From Lientehia sp934351765 (GTDB taxonomy: Bacteria; Bacillota; Clostridia; Lachnospirales; Lachnospiraceae): DNA of 64,000 nt. This document shows, piece by piece, positions 49,925 to 59,967 of the stretch. The stretch lies in assembly GCF_052118925.1 (NCBI RefSeq), contig NZ_JBQKGG010000004.1:124001-188000 (forward strand). Reading direction: 5' to 3'. The stretch's first letter is position 1. The number at the start of each line of letters is the position of its first letter. Made by a program: the position numbers and the translations under genes. The notes under the pieces are model-generated. The model made no database searches. It saw nothing but the letters and a program-made list of their open reading frames with translations, and had not been told where the DNA came from.

Positions 49925-51421
49925 ATGAAGATCAGCAGTCTGCTTTCCCATGTGGGATATGTGCGGCTCCTGGGAGATCCCGGGACCGAACTGACGGGGA
50001 TCACCTGTGATTCCAGGGAGGTAAAGCCGGGCGATCTGTTTGTGTGCCTGAACGGGTTTCACCGGGATGGTCATGGATTTGCCGGGGAGGCGCTCACACG
50101 CGGAGCGGCGGCCCTGGCTCTCGAAACAAACAGTCCGGTTACGGAAACGCTTATCGAGAAGCATCGGAGCGGGCAGATCACTACGCCGCTTCTGGTGTTT
50201 GAAAATACCAGAAAGGTGTTTTCGCTGCTGGCGGCGGCATTTTACGGTTATCCGCTCCGCAGCATGGTGTCGGTGGCTGTGACCGGCACAAAGGGAAAGA
50301 CCACTACAGCCTTTATGCTGTGGGAAATTTTAAAGAAGGCAGGTTATGCGGCAGGCATGATCGGCACCAACGGAGCCTTTTTTAAGGAGCATAAGTGGGA
50401 ACTGTCACACACGACACCGGAGGCCCATGAATTACAGCGGCTTCTTGCCTGCATGCGGGAGCTTGGCTGTACGCACGTAGTTATGGAGGTCTCGTCTCAG
50501 GCGGTCCGGACAGAGCGGACAGCAGGACTGTTCTTTACCTGCGGGATCTTCACAAATCTGTCGCCGGATCACATCGGGCCGGGGGAGCATGAGGATTTCA
50601 GGGATTATGTTCATCAGAAGAGCCGGCTGTTTTCCCAGTGCGGCATCGGGATCATCAACCGGGAGGATCCTTATGCCGGAGAGATCCGTACCCATGCGGC
50701 TGGGCCGGTGGTGGAATACGGGATGGAGTCCGGCGAATACCGGGCGGTGAAGCCGGAGCATTACAAGACGGCGGATATGCTGGGATGCGAATATCGTCTG
50801 TTAAAAAAAGGAAAAGAGCTTGGAAGCGTGTCTCTGCCGCTTCCGGGGATCTATAACATCCAAAACAGTCTGGCGGCGATTGCGGCGGCGGGAGCTCTTG
50901 GCATAAATCCGATGACGGCGGCGGGAGCTCTGAGAAATGTTCATGTACCGGGGCGTATGGAGCTGGTTCCGGGCATAAGCCATCTGTGGCTCATCGTGGA
51001 TTATGCCCATAACGAAGCCAGCATGGAGAGCCTGCTTTCAACGCTGCGAAGCTATGAACCGCGTCGGCTCATCTGTGTGTTCGGCTGTGGAGGAAACCGT
51101 TCCAAGCTGCGGCGCTTCGGTATGGGGCGGGCGGCAGGAACCTGGGCGGATCTGTCGATCTTAACCTCGGATAATTCCAGAGAGGAACCGCTTTCCGAGA
51201 TCTTATCGGAGGTGGAAGCGGGATTTTCCGGGACAGCAGGCCGTTATGAGGTCATTGCAGACCGGAGGGAAGCCATCGGCTATGCAGTGCGCCATGGGAA
51301 ATGCGGTGATATCATCGCCGTGATCGGAAAGGGTCACGAAACCTATCAGGAAACAAAGGGCGTCCGGATCCACTTTTCTGACCGGGAAGAGCTGGAACGG
51401 GCGGTGAACTTATACAGATGA
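49925..51421 (+). CDS. murE: UDP-MurNAc-tripeptide synthetase MurE
   Basis: A 498-residue Mur ligase. The N-terminal UDP-binding part has GITCDSREVKPGDLFVC; the ATP loop is GTKGKTTTAFML; the centre has HTTPEAHELQ and VMEVSSQAV; the C-terminal domain has VDYAHNEASMESLL, GCGGNRSKLRR and IGKGHETYQ. It adds the third amino acid to the wall precursor. The DAP-specific motif DNPR reads DNSR here; the retained Arg favours meso-diaminopimelate. I chose ATG 49925, because the extra 31 residues from 49832 match nothing in the family. Next gene: murF. Confidence 0.92.
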   Translation: MKISSLLSHVGYVRLLGDPGTELTGITCDSREVKPGDLFVCLNGFHRDGHGFAGEALTRGAAALALETNSPVTETLIEKHRSGQITTPLLVFENTRKVFSLLAAAFYGYPLRSMVSVAVTGTKGKTTTAFMLWEILKKAGYAAGMIGTNGAFFKEHKWELSHTTPEAHELQRLLACMRELGCTHVVMEVSSQAVRTERTAGLFFTCGIFTNLSPDHIGPGEHEDFRDYVHQKSRLFSQCGIGIINREDPYAGEIRTHAAGPVVEYGMESGEYRAVKPEHYKTADMLGCEYRLLKKGKELGSVSLPLPGIYNIQNSLAAIAAAGALGINPMTAAGALRNVHVPGRMELVPGISHLWLIVDYAHNEASMESLLSTLRSYEPRRLICVFGCGGNRSKLRRFGMGRAAGTWADLSILTSDNSREEPLSEILSEVEAGFSGTAGRYEVIADRREAIGYAVRHGKCGDIIAVIGKGHETYQETKGVRIHFSDREELERAVNLYR

Positions 51422-51470
51422 CCGGTTTACAGAATAAACAGGCGCCGGGAGCGCCGGAAAAGAGGAAAAT

Positions 51471-52841
51471 ATGGAACAGACAGCAGTAAAGGATCTGGTG
51501 CGGGCATCAGGCGGACGGCTGTTATCCGGAGATCCGGAGCAGCTCATCCGTCATGTAAGCATTGATTCCAGAGAAATGAAAGGAAACGATCTCTTTGTGC
51601 CCTTGATCGGAGAGCACTCTGATGCTCATGATTACCTGGCACAGGCCATTGAGAACGGCGCGGCGGCGGTGTTTTCCAGCCGGAAAACGGAGCCGCTTCC
51701 CGGAGCTGCCTGGATCCAGGTGGACGACACCCTGAAAGCCCTTCAGGCTGTGGGAAGAGACTACGGAGAGCGTATGGGAATCCCCGTGGTAGGTGTCACC
51801 GGAAGCGTGGGAAAAACCACCACAAGAGAGATGGTGGCTGCGGCACTGGGCGCGAGATTCCGGGTGTTCCGTACCTCGAAGAATTTCAACAGTGATATCG
51901 GACTTCCCGTTACCATGACGGAGATGACGGGAGAGGATCAGCTTGCCGTTCTGGAAATGGGTATGAGCGATTTCGGGGAGATGGAGGTTCTTTCTTCTAT
52001 TGCAAGGCCGCAGGCGGCTGTTATGACCAACATTGGCGTGGCTCATATCGAGCAGCTGGGAAGCCAGGAAAATATTTTCAAGGAAAAATTTCAGATCACG
52101 TCCCATATGAAGCCGGGCAGTGCGCTGATCTTAAACGGAGACGATCCCTTTTTAGGCTCCGTGGAGGAGTGCGGATTCCACCGGATCTTCTACGGCTTTG
52201 GTGAGCAGAACGAGTTTCGGGCGGAGGAGATGGAGGTGACCTCCGACGGAACGGAGTTTACGGCAGTCCATGGAGAGGAGCGGCTTCGTGTCATGCTCCC
52301 CGTCATGGGAAAGCATATGGTGATGAATGCGCTGGCAGCTCTGGCGGCAGCCTCTGTCTGGGAAATCCCCATGGCGGAGGCGGCAGAAGCCCTGTCCCAT
52401 TTCAGAGGCTTCAAAAACCGTCAGCAGATCGGGAAGATCCGGGATTTTACGGTCATTGATGATACCTACAATGCAAGCCCCGATTCCATGAAAGCCGCAG
52501 CTGGCGTGCTTCATGAAATGGAAGCATCGGGAAGAAAAATCGCCGTTCTGGCGGATATGCTGGAGCTGGGAGAAAACAGCCTGCGCTTCCATTATGAGGT
52601 GGGCAGTGCCCTGGCAGATCAGGCACCGGAGATACTGGTCTGCATCGGAGAACGGGCCGGGGAAATCGGAAGAGGTCTTTCCGAACAGGGAGACGGCCAT
52701 ACCAAGATCCGGTATTTTAAGGATAACCAGACGGCACTGGAGTATTTAAAAACGGAAATTAAGACCGGAGATCTGGTATTATTCAAAGGCTCCAACAGCA
52801 TGCATCTGGGAGAACTGGTGACTGCACTGCGGGAGGCATAA
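51471..52841 (+). CDS. murF: UDP-MurNAc-tripeptide:D-Ala-D-Ala ligase MurF
   Basis: A 456-residue Mur ligase that adds D-Ala-D-Ala. ISIDSREMKGNDLFVPL-type N-terminus, ATP loop GVTGSVGKTTTREM, FNSDIGLPVTM, LEMGMSDFGEM, TNIGVAHIEQLGS, and the C-terminal VIDDTYNASPDSMKAA, LADMLELGE and FKGSNSMHLGELV are all MurF hallmarks. GAGGAAAA precedes the ATG. It is 49 bases behind murE and ahead of priA. Confidence 0.96.
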   Translation: MEQTAVKDLVRASGGRLLSGDPEQLIRHVSIDSREMKGNDLFVPLIGEHSDAHDYLAQAIENGAAAVFSSRKTEPLPGAAWIQVDDTLKALQAVGRDYGERMGIPVVGVTGSVGKTTTREMVAAALGARFRVFRTSKNFNSDIGLPVTMTEMTGEDQLAVLEMGMSDFGEMEVLSSIARPQAAVMTNIGVAHIEQLGSQENIFKEKFQITSHMKPGSALILNGDDPFLGSVEECGFHRIFYGFGEQNEFRAEEMEVTSDGTEFTAVHGEERLRVMLPVMGKHMVMNALAALAAASVWEIPMAEAAEALSHFRGFKNRQQIGKIRDFTVIDDTYNASPDSMKAAAGVLHEMEASGRKIAVLADMLELGENSLRFHYEVGSALADQAPEILVCIGERAGEIGRGLSEQGDGHTKIRYFKDNQTALEYLKTEIKTGDLVLFKGSNSMHLGELVTALREA

Positions 52842-52918
52842 ATCGGAACCGGGCGGAGAGATACTGCCGGAAACGGCGGAATACGCTGCATAACAGCGGG
52901 GAGCATGGGGGAGAACAG

Positions 52919-55120
52919 ATGGCAGAATACGCAGACGTCATCATCGACATTGTCCACAAGGCGGTGGACCGGACATTTCAATATCGGATCCCGGAGGCAC
53001 TGCGGGAAAGCCTGATGGCGGGGACATGTGTGCGGGTGCCGTTCGGAAAGGGAAATACCCTGCGGGACGGCTATGTGATCGGCTTTTCCGACACACCGGA
53101 GTTTGACCCGGAAAAAATCAAGGAGATTGATTCGGTCTGGGAGGAGAATCTTCCGATCGAGGGCCAGCTTGTACGGCTGGCGGCATGGTTAAAGGACTAT
53201 TACGGCTCTACCATGATCCAGGCCCTGAAAACAGTTCTGCCTATGAAACAGCGGATGAAGCCGGTGGAAAAGCGGTATCTGGTGCGGACCGCGGATACGG
53301 AAGCGGTGGAAGAGGCACTGGAGCTTTATAAAAAGAAAAAACAGAAGGCACGGGTCCGGTTTCTGGAGGCCTTGTTGAGCGACCGGGTTCTGCCTTATGA
53401 GATGGTGCTGCAGAAGCTGCGGGTCACGAAGGCTTCTTTTCAGCTGTTTCTGGATCAGGGACTCTGTCATATTGAAACAGAGGTGCAGGATCGGAATCCC
53501 ATTCGCGGCATGAAAAAGGAGCAGAAAAAGATCCGGCTGACAGATGAGCAGCAGGCGGCCGTGGACGGGCTGATCCGTGTCTGGGAGGGAGACCGGCGTC
53601 CCAGCCTTCTTTACGGTGTCACAGGGAGCGGAAAAACCGAGGTCTATATGGAACTGATCCGTCATGTGCAGGAGGAGGGAAAGCAGTCCATCGTGCTGAT
53701 CCCGGAGATTGCTCTCACCTGGCAGACAGTCATGCGGTTTTACCGGGAGTTCGGTGACAGGGTTTCGGTGATCCATTCCCGTATGTCTGCGGGAGAGAAG
53801 AGTGATCAGATCGCCAGGGCACGGGCCGGAAAGCTGGATATTATGATCGGGCCGAGATCGGCGCTGTTTACGCCATTTCCGGATCTTGGACTGGTCATCA
53901 TCGATGAGGAGCATGAACCGGCCTATAAAAGCGAGACGGCGCCCCGTTACCGGGCAGAGGAAACGGCGGTGGAACGGTGCCGGCTGTCCGGCGGTATGGT
54001 GGTGCTGGGGTCGGCAACACCACTGGCATCTACCTATTATAAGGCTCAGAACGGGATTTATCATCTGTTTGAGATGAAGACGAGAGCCAGGGAAAACAGC
54101 AGCCTTCCTACGGTGGAGGTGGTGGATCTGAGAGAGGAACTGAAGGCCGGGAACCGGAGTATTTTCAGCCGGAAGCTGACCGAGCGGATCGAAGAGACCT
54201 TAGCCAGAAAGGAACAGGTGCTGCTGTTTTTAAACAGGAGAGGCTATTCCGGGTTTGTATCCTGCCGCTCCTGCGGAGAGGCCATCAAATGTCCGCACTG
54301 CGATGTGAGCCTGAAGGCTCACCGGGACGGAAAGCTTCATTGTCACTACTGCGGACATACGGAGCCGATCCCCAAAGCCTGTCCATCCTGCGGATCCCGC
54401 TACATTGCCGGATTTGGGACAGGAACCCAGAAGGTGGAGCAGCTGGTAACGGAGCGGTTTCCTGAAGCGAGAGTGCTGCGCATGGACATGGATACTACCT
54501 CAAGGAAGGGGAGTCATGATGCGATCCTGTCAGCCTTTGCCGACGGAAAAGCCGATATTTTAGTGGGAACCCAGATGATCGTGAAAGGACACGATTTTCC
54601 CAGAGTGACGCTGGTTGGTATCCTGGCGGCGGATCTTTCCCTTTATGCCGGTGGCTACGAGTCGGGAGAGCGGACCTTCGAGCTGTTAACCCAGGCGGCT
54701 GGCCGGGCCGGGCGAGACCGGTTTCCCGGAACGGTGGTGATCCAGAGCTATGCTCCCGATCATTACAGCATCGAGGCGGCCGCCAGCCAGGATTATGAGG
54801 GCTTTTACTGGCATGAGATCCTTTACCGGCAGCTTCTTCATTATCCGCCTTTGTGCCACATGCTCTCGATCCTTGTAAGTGCAGAGAACGAAGCAGCAGC
54901 CAGAAGCGCGGCGGAAGCAATCGGAAAGCTGGCGGAGCATGCGGAAGAGGAGCTGGAGATCATCGGTCCGGCTCCGGCGGCCGTTTCAAAGCTCAAGGAC
55001 AGCTATCGGTTCCAGATCACGCTGAAATGCCAGGAGGAGGAACCGCTTCTGGACATCAAACGAACGATTGAAACAGCCGTGTGGGACAGACAGCTCCTGT
55101 TCCAGATGGATATGGAATAG
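52919..55120 (+). CDS. priA: Primosomal protein N' (replication restart helicase)
   Basis: A 733-residue PriA. The N-terminal DNA-binding part (VDRTFQYRIPE) is followed by helicase Walker A GVTGSGKTEVY, DEEHEPAYKSE, and GSATPLAS; the zinc region has paired Cys (CRSCGEAIKCPHC, CHYCG, CPSCGS); then GTGTQKVEQL, DMDTTSRKG, LVGTQMIVKGHDFPRVTLV and QAAGRAGRD. It reloads the replisome at stalled forks. GGGGGAG precedes the ATG. Confidence 0.97.
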   Translation: MAEYADVIIDIVHKAVDRTFQYRIPEALRESLMAGTCVRVPFGKGNTLRDGYVIGFSDTPEFDPEKIKEIDSVWEENLPIEGQLVRLAAWLKDYYGSTMIQALKTVLPMKQRMKPVEKRYLVRTADTEAVEEALELYKKKKQKARVRFLEALLSDRVLPYEMVLQKLRVTKASFQLFLDQGLCHIETEVQDRNPIRGMKKEQKKIRLTDEQQAAVDGLIRVWEGDRRPSLLYGVTGSGKTEVYMELIRHVQEEGKQSIVLIPEIALTWQTVMRFYREFGDRVSVIHSRMSAGEKSDQIARARAGKLDIMIGPRSALFTPFPDLGLVIIDEEHEPAYKSETAPRYRAEETAVERCRLSGGMVVLGSATPLASTYYKAQNGIYHLFEMKTRARENSSLPTVEVVDLREELKAGNRSIFSRKLTERIEETLARKEQVLLFLNRRGYSGFVSCRSCGEAIKCPHCDVSLKAHRDGKLHCHYCGHTEPIPKACPSCGSRYIAGFGTGTQKVEQLVTERFPEARVLRMDMDTTSRKGSHDAILSAFADGKADILVGTQMIVKGHDFPRVTLVGILAADLSLYAGGYESGERTFELLTQAAGRAGRDRFPGTVVIQSYAPDHYSIEAAASQDYEGFYWHEILYRQLLHYPPLCHMLSILVSAENEAAARSAAEAIGKLAEHAEEELEIIGPAPAAVSKLKDSYRFQITLKCQEEEPLLDIKRTIETAVWDRQLLFQMDME

Positions 55121-55164
55121 AGAGATACCAGATAGATATAAGAGAAGAGAAAGGAAGCATTGTT

Positions 55165-55629
55165 ATGGCACTGAGAATCATTCGGGAGATCGGCGACGAT
55201 GTCCTGACAAAAAAAGCAAAAGAGGTCAAGGAGATGACGCCCCGTACACGGGAACTGATCAATGATATGCTGGAGACCATGTATGAAGCGGAGGGCGTCG
55301 GCCTGGCGGCTCCTCAGGTGGGGATCTTAAAGCGGATCGTGGTCATTGATATCGGCGAGGGTCCTATTGTACTGGTTAATCCGGAGATCATCGAAACCAG
55401 CGGAAGCCAGACCGGCGCAGAGGGATGTCTGAGCGTGCCCGGAAAGCACGGAACCGTTACCAGACCAAATGAAGTGACGGTAAAGGCGATGGATGAGAAC
55501 ATGAAGCCCCGTCTGGTAAAGGGAACGGAGCTTCTGGCAAGAGCCATCTGCCATGAATGTGACCATCTGGACGGAAAGCTGTATGTGGATCTGGTCGAGG
55601 GTGAGCTGGAGGATAACGAAGAGGCTTAA
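55165..55629 (+). CDS. def: Peptide deformylase
   Basis: A 154-residue metalloenzyme that removes the formyl group from new proteins. The three motifs are GVGLAAPQVG, EGCLSVPG (Cys ligand) and HECDHLDG (His ligands and catalytic Glu). The ATG at 55165 gives MALRIIREIGDDVL, the normal start; the upstream frame to 55081 is inside priA. fmt, its functional partner, follows 131 bases later. The gap has a TATACT box (about 55737) that may give fmt an extra promoter. Confidence 0.97.
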   Translation: MALRIIREIGDDVLTKKAKEVKEMTPRTRELINDMLETMYEAEGVGLAAPQVGILKRIVVIDIGEGPIVLVNPEIIETSGSQTGAEGCLSVPGKHGTVTRPNEVTVKAMDENMKPRLVKGTELLARAICHECDHLDGKLYVDLVEGELEDNEEA

Positions 55630-55760
55630 ACCGGCAGATCCTGCGGGCGGCCGGATGTAGCGGGAATCTTAACCTGAAATCTTTATTAGAATTTCTTAAA
55701 AAACTGTGAAAAGTACAGACTTTTCCGGAAAAATGTGTATACTGACAGGGAGGAAAGACC

Positions 55761-56696
55761 ATGAGACTTGTGTTTATGGGAACCCCGGATTTTTCTGTGC
55801 CGGCACTGGAGGCACTGATCCGTGGAGGACATACGGTAGAAGCGGTTGTGACCCAGCCGGATAAACCAAAGGGACGGGGAGGCGCAGTTCAGATGACGCC
55901 GGTGAAGGAGGCGGCTCTGGCACACAATATTCCGGTATGGCAGCCGGCAAAGATCCGGAAGGATCCGGAGTTTCTGGCAAAACTGAAAGCCCTTGATCCG
56001 GAGGTGATCGTGGTGATCGCATTCGGACAGATCCTTCCCAGAGAGGTTCTGGAGCTTCCAAAGTACGGCTGCATCAATATCCATGCGTCCCTGCTCCCCA
56101 TGTACCGCGGCGCAGCTCCGATCCAGCAGGTGATCCTGGACGGACAGAAGGAGACCGGCGTGACTACCATGTATATGGAAGAAGGATTGGATACCGGAGA
56201 CATGCTCTTAAAGACCGTGGTACCCATCGCAGCGGATGAGACCGGAGGAAGTCTTCATGACAAGCTGGCCGAGGCAGGCGGTGATCTGATCCTGGAGACC
56301 TTAAGGGGACTGGAGGCCGGAACCTTAACGCGGATCCCCCAGGAGGGTGAGACCTGTTATGCGGGCATGATCACAAAGACCCTCGGAAAGATCGACTGGA
56401 CGAAGGATGCAGCCTCCATCGAGCGGCTGATCCGCGGCATGTCGCCCTGGCCCAGCGCCTACACAAGTCTTGGAACAAAGACCGTGAAGCTGTGGAAGGC
56501 CCAGGTGCTTCCACAGGGACCGGAAGCAAAGGCGGAGCCGGGAACGGTGGTTTCCGTTTCCAAGGACAGTTTTTCTGTACAGACCGGAGACGGGCTTCTG
56601 CTGATCCGGGAGCTTCAGCTGGAAGGCAAGAAGCGCATGGAGACAGCAGCATTTTTGAGAGGCTGCCCGCTTAAGAAGGGCGACCGACTCGGGTAA
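55761..56696 (+). CDS. fmt: Methionyl-tRNA formyltransferase
   Basis: A 311-residue enzyme that formylates initiator Met-tRNA with 10-formyl-THF. MRLVFMGTPDFSVPALEAL, VVTQPDKPKGRG, INIHASLLPMYRGAAPIQ (catalytic His and Asn), TGVTTMYMEEGLDTGDML and the C-terminal tRNA-binding domain (RGMSPWPSAYT) are all present. GGGAGG precedes the ATG. It acts in the same cycle as def. Confidence 0.97.
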   Translation: MRLVFMGTPDFSVPALEALIRGGHTVEAVVTQPDKPKGRGGAVQMTPVKEAALAHNIPVWQPAKIRKDPEFLAKLKALDPEVIVVIAFGQILPREVLELPKYGCINIHASLLPMYRGAAPIQQVILDGQKETGVTTMYMEEGLDTGDMLLKTVVPIAADETGGSLHDKLAEAGGDLILETLRGLEAGTLTRIPQEGETCYAGMITKTLGKIDWTKDAASIERLIRGMSPWPSAYTSLGTKTVKLWKAQVLPQGPEAKAEPGTVVSVSKDSFSVQTGDGLLLIRELQLEGKKRMETAAFLRGCPLKKGDRLG

Positions 56697-56710
56697 AGGA
56701 GAGGATAACA

Positions 56711-57430
56711 ATGCCTTATTACTATGGTTATTATATTGACCCGACCTGGATCTTGATCCTGATCGGCGTTGTGATCTGCGGGATCGCATCGGCGAGAGTC
56801 CGGACGACCTTTTCCAGGTATTCAAAAGAATACAGCCGGACAGGCATGAGCGGAGCTGAGGCGGCAAGACGGCTGCTGGACAGCCAGGGGATCTATGATG
56901 TGCAGATCCGCCGCGTTGCCGGAAATCTGACCGACCATTACGACCCCAGAAACAAAACCCTGAACTTATCGGAATCGGTTTACGATTCCTCTTCCGTGGC
57001 ATCTGTCGGCGTTGCGGCCCATGAGTGCGGCCATGCCATTCAGGATCAGGTGGGCTACGCGCCCCTTCGGCTCAGAAGTGCCTTTGTTCCGGTGGCGAAT
57101 TTCGGATCTCAGATCAGCATGGTGCTCATCATCGCCGGACTGATCTTCGGTGCCAGAAGTGGTGCTTATTCCATTCTGGTAAACGCCGGGATCTTCTGTT
57201 TCTCTCTGGCTGTGTTATTTCAGCTCATCACCCTTCCTGTGGAGTTCAATGCGTCCCACCGGGCTCTGGTGCTTTTACAGGATCAGGGAATCTTATATGC
57301 CGATGAAGCGGCAAAGACGAGGAAAGTCCTTTCGGCGGCAGCCTTGACCTATGTGGCAGGCGCCCTTTCGTCCATGCTCCAGCTTCTGCGACTGATCATC
57401 CTGTTCGGCAACAGGAGCCGCCGTGACTGA
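56711..57430 (+). CDS. YugP-like membrane zinc metallopeptidase
   Basis: A 239-residue membrane protein of the neutral zinc metallopeptidase family (Bacillus YugP). It has an N-terminal helix, the zinc motif HECGHAIQ (about 109-116) and helices behind it; the Glu in LPVEFNASHRAL is the likely third ligand. MSGAEAARRLLDSQGI and DHYDPRNKTLNLSESVY are typical of the family. Substrates are unknown. In many Clostridia it lies, as here, between fmt and rsmB. Its stop overlaps the rsmB start by 8 bases. Confidence 0.92.
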   Translation: MPYYYGYYIDPTWILILIGVVICGIASARVRTTFSRYSKEYSRTGMSGAEAARRLLDSQGIYDVQIRRVAGNLTDHYDPRNKTLNLSESVYDSSSVASVGVAAHECGHAIQDQVGYAPLRLRSAFVPVANFGSQISMVLIIAGLIFGARSGAYSILVNAGIFCFSLAVLFQLITLPVEFNASHRALVLLQDQGILYADEAAKTRKVLSAAALTYVAGALSSMLQLLRLIILFGNRSRRD

Positions 57431-58853
57431 TGTACGGGCGGTCTGCCTGGACTGCCTGTTAAAGATTGAAAAAGGCGAGTTCTGTCATCTGGTTCTCCGG
57501 AATGCCCTGGAGGCGCACGGAGACTGGGACCGGCGGGACCGCGCCTTTCTCACCAGGCTGACGGAGGGCTGTGTGGAGCACCGGTATGAGCTGGATGCCA
57601 TTCTTGATTCGTATTCCAGAGTAAAAACGAAGAAGATGAAGCCGGTGATCCGGAACGTGCTGCGCATGGCGGTATATCAGATGAAATATATGGACAGTGT
57701 CCCCGACCGGGCGGCGGTAAACGAAGCTGTCCGGCTGGCGAAAAGAAGGGGCTTTTCGTCCTTACAGGGGTTTGTAAACGGTGTTCTCAGAACCGTTTCC
57801 AGAGAACTTCCGGACTGGAGAGCGCCGGAAGAATCGGAAAACTTTACCGAGTGGGCAAGAGTGGTATGTTCGATGCCGGTCTGGATCACGGAGGCAATGC
57901 GGGGAGAATATGGAGAAGCACGGACGGCAGCCATGCTTCGGGAAAGCATGAGCGGACGTCCTCTGACGGTACGGTTCAACCTGAGCCGTGCTTCGGAAGA
58001 AGCAATTTTAACTTCCCTCCGTTCCCAGAAGATTCATGCAGAAGCGGTGGAAGGACTCACCGGTGTATATCGACTGTCCGGTTATGACAGCCTTTCGGAC
58101 ATCAGGGCCTTTTCGGAAGGTCTTTTTCAGGTTCAGGATGTAAGCTCGGTCCTGGCAGGACTGGCGGCATCGCCGAAGGCCGGGGATCATGTGCTGGATG
58201 TCTGTGCCGCGCCGGGCGGGAAAAGTCTCCATGCGGCTGACCTGTTAAAGGGAACTGGCCTGGTGGAAGCAAGAGATCTTTCTGATGAAAAAACCGATCT
58301 GATCCGGGACAATATCCGGCGGAGCCGGTTTGAAAATATCACCGCGAAAACCCAGGATGCCCTGATATTTGATCCGGAAAAGGAAAGCTGGGCAGATATA
58401 CTGATAGCCGATCTTCCCTGCTCCGGTCTGGGAATCATCGGACGCAAAAGCGATATCAAGTACCATATTACGCCGGAGGGACAGACGGAGCTGGCCGCGC
58501 TGCAGCGAAGAATTTTAGATACCATCTGGCGCTATGTAAAGCCAGGCGGACGGCTGGTATATTCCACCTGTACGCTGTTTCCGTCGGAAAACCGGGAAAA
58601 TGCCGAATGGTTTGCAAAGAATTATCCCTTTGAACCGGAGTCCCTTGCCGGACGGATCCCGGAGCGGTTTTTCAAAGCAGAAGCTGTGAATCGGAATGGT
58701 TTCGTGATGGAGCCGGAATCCGGGAATGCTCCCTCAGATCAGGACGGAAATTCTGTCGGCAATCAGCTTCAGCTTCTTCCGGGTGAGCATGGGACCGATG
58801 GGTTCTTTATTTCCAGCTTCATAAGAAAAAGGGAGGGGGACGACCAGGTATGA
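57423..58853 (+). CDS. rsmB: 16S rRNA (cytosine-967 C5) methyltransferase
   Basis: A 476-residue RsmB. An N-terminal NusB-like RNA-binding domain (about 1-140, DRAFLTRLTEGCVEHR, AAVNEAVRLAK) is followed by the RsmB/NOP catalytic domain: VLDVCAAPGGKSLHAA (SAM site), DLPCSGLG and VYSTCTLFPSENREN, the two carrying the catalytic and release Cys. The start is GTG 57423. Unlike short forms, it has an extra segment before the C-terminus (about 425-465). The stop overlaps rlmN (ATGA). Confidence 0.95.
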   Translation: MTDVRAVCLDCLLKIEKGEFCHLVLRNALEAHGDWDRRDRAFLTRLTEGCVEHRYELDAILDSYSRVKTKKMKPVIRNVLRMAVYQMKYMDSVPDRAAVNEAVRLAKRRGFSSLQGFVNGVLRTVSRELPDWRAPEESENFTEWARVVCSMPVWITEAMRGEYGEARTAAMLRESMSGRPLTVRFNLSRASEEAILTSLRSQKIHAEAVEGLTGVYRLSGYDSLSDIRAFSEGLFQVQDVSSVLAGLAASPKAGDHVLDVCAAPGGKSLHAADLLKGTGLVEARDLSDEKTDLIRDNIRRSRFENITAKTQDALIFDPEKESWADILIADLPCSGLGIIGRKSDIKYHITPEGQTELAALQRRILDTIWRYVKPGGRLVYSTCTLFPSENRENAEWFAKNYPFEPESLAGRIPERFFKAEAVNRNGFVMEPESGNAPSDQDGNSVGNQLQLLPGEHGTDGFFISSFIRKREGDDQV

Positions 58854-59950
58854 AACAGGAGTTACAATCCGAAAACCGGGAATCTGTGACAAAGCAGGAT
58901 ATCAGATCCATGAGCCTTGCAGAGCTGTCTGAGCGCTTTGCAGCGATGGGAGAAAAGCCCTTTCGGGCAAAGCAGGTCTATTCCTGGCTCCACGAAAAAC
59001 GGGTGAAGAGCTTTGAGGAGATGACGAATCTCTCCAGGGCGCTCCGGGAACGCCTTTCCGAAGATTATGTGCTTACGGTGCTGGAGCCGGTAGAGATCCT
59101 GGAATCGAAGATTGACAGCACAAAAAAATTTCTGTTCCGCCTGGCGGACGGAAATGTGATCGAGAGCGTCTGGATGGAGTACCATCACGGCAACAGCGTC
59201 TGTATCTCCTCCCAGGTAGGCTGCCGCATGGGCTGCCGTTTCTGTGCCTCAACCCTGAACGGTATGGTGCGGGGACTGACAGCGGCGGAGATGCTGGAGC
59301 AGGTTTACCGGATGCAGGAGATCACCGGAAAGCGGATCTCCAATGTGGTGATCATGGGCTCCGGGGAGCCACTGGACAATTATGAAAATTTTGTCCGCTT
59401 CGTGCGGCTGGTGACGGATGAAAAGGGCTTTGATCTGAGTGCAAGGAATATTACGATCTCCACCTGCGGGCTGCCGGACCAGATCCGCCGCCTGGCAGAG
59501 GAGGGACTTCCCATTACACTGGCGCTGTCGCTCCATGCCACAAACGATGAAAAGCGGCGGGAGCTGATGCCGATTGCCAACAAGTACAGCTTAAAGGAAG
59601 TGCTTCCGGCCTGTGACTATTATTTTGAGAAAACCGGCAGACGGTTAAGCTTTGAATACAGTCTGGTGGGCGGAGTCAATGATACGAAGGAAGAGGCGAA
59701 GGCACTGGCAGCGCTTTTGGGACACCGGAACTGTCATGTGAACCTGATTCCGGTAAATCCCATTAAAGAACGAAATTTCGTCCGTTCCGGGCAGAATACG
59801 ATCCTGGAATTTAAAAATATACTTGAAAAAAGCGGGATCAATGCTACAATTAGAAGGGAAATGGGCCGGGATATCAGTGGATCCTGCGGCCAGCTGCGCA
59901 GAAGTTATATGGAAAAAGAAGCAGATCATACCGACAGCTTTGGCAGATGA
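58850..59950 (+). CDS. rlmN: 23S rRNA/tRNA adenine-C2 methyltransferase RlmN
   Basis: A 366-residue radical-SAM enzyme that methylates A2503 of 23S rRNA and some tRNAs. The cluster motif is CRMGCRFC (CxxxCxxC), with VVIMGSGEPLDNY, ISTCGLP, LALSLHATNDEKR, and GVNDTKEEA and LIPVNPI downstream. The N-terminal FRAKQVYSWLHEKRV is typical. The methyl-carrying Cys is in GSCGQLR near the end. It overlaps rsmB by 4 bases. Confidence 0.97.
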   Translation: MKQELQSENRESVTKQDIRSMSLAELSERFAAMGEKPFRAKQVYSWLHEKRVKSFEEMTNLSRALRERLSEDYVLTVLEPVEILESKIDSTKKFLFRLADGNVIESVWMEYHHGNSVCISSQVGCRMGCRFCASTLNGMVRGLTAAEMLEQVYRMQEITGKRISNVVIMGSGEPLDNYENFVRFVRLVTDEKGFDLSARNITISTCGLPDQIRRLAEEGLPITLALSLHATNDEKRRELMPIANKYSLKEVLPACDYYFEKTGRRLSFEYSLVGGVNDTKEEAKALAALLGHRNCHVNLIPVNPIKERNFVRSGQNTILEFKNILEKSGINATIRREMGRDISGSCGQLRRSYMEKEADHTDSFGR

Positions 59951-59967
59951 CAGAAGGAGGAAGGGCG

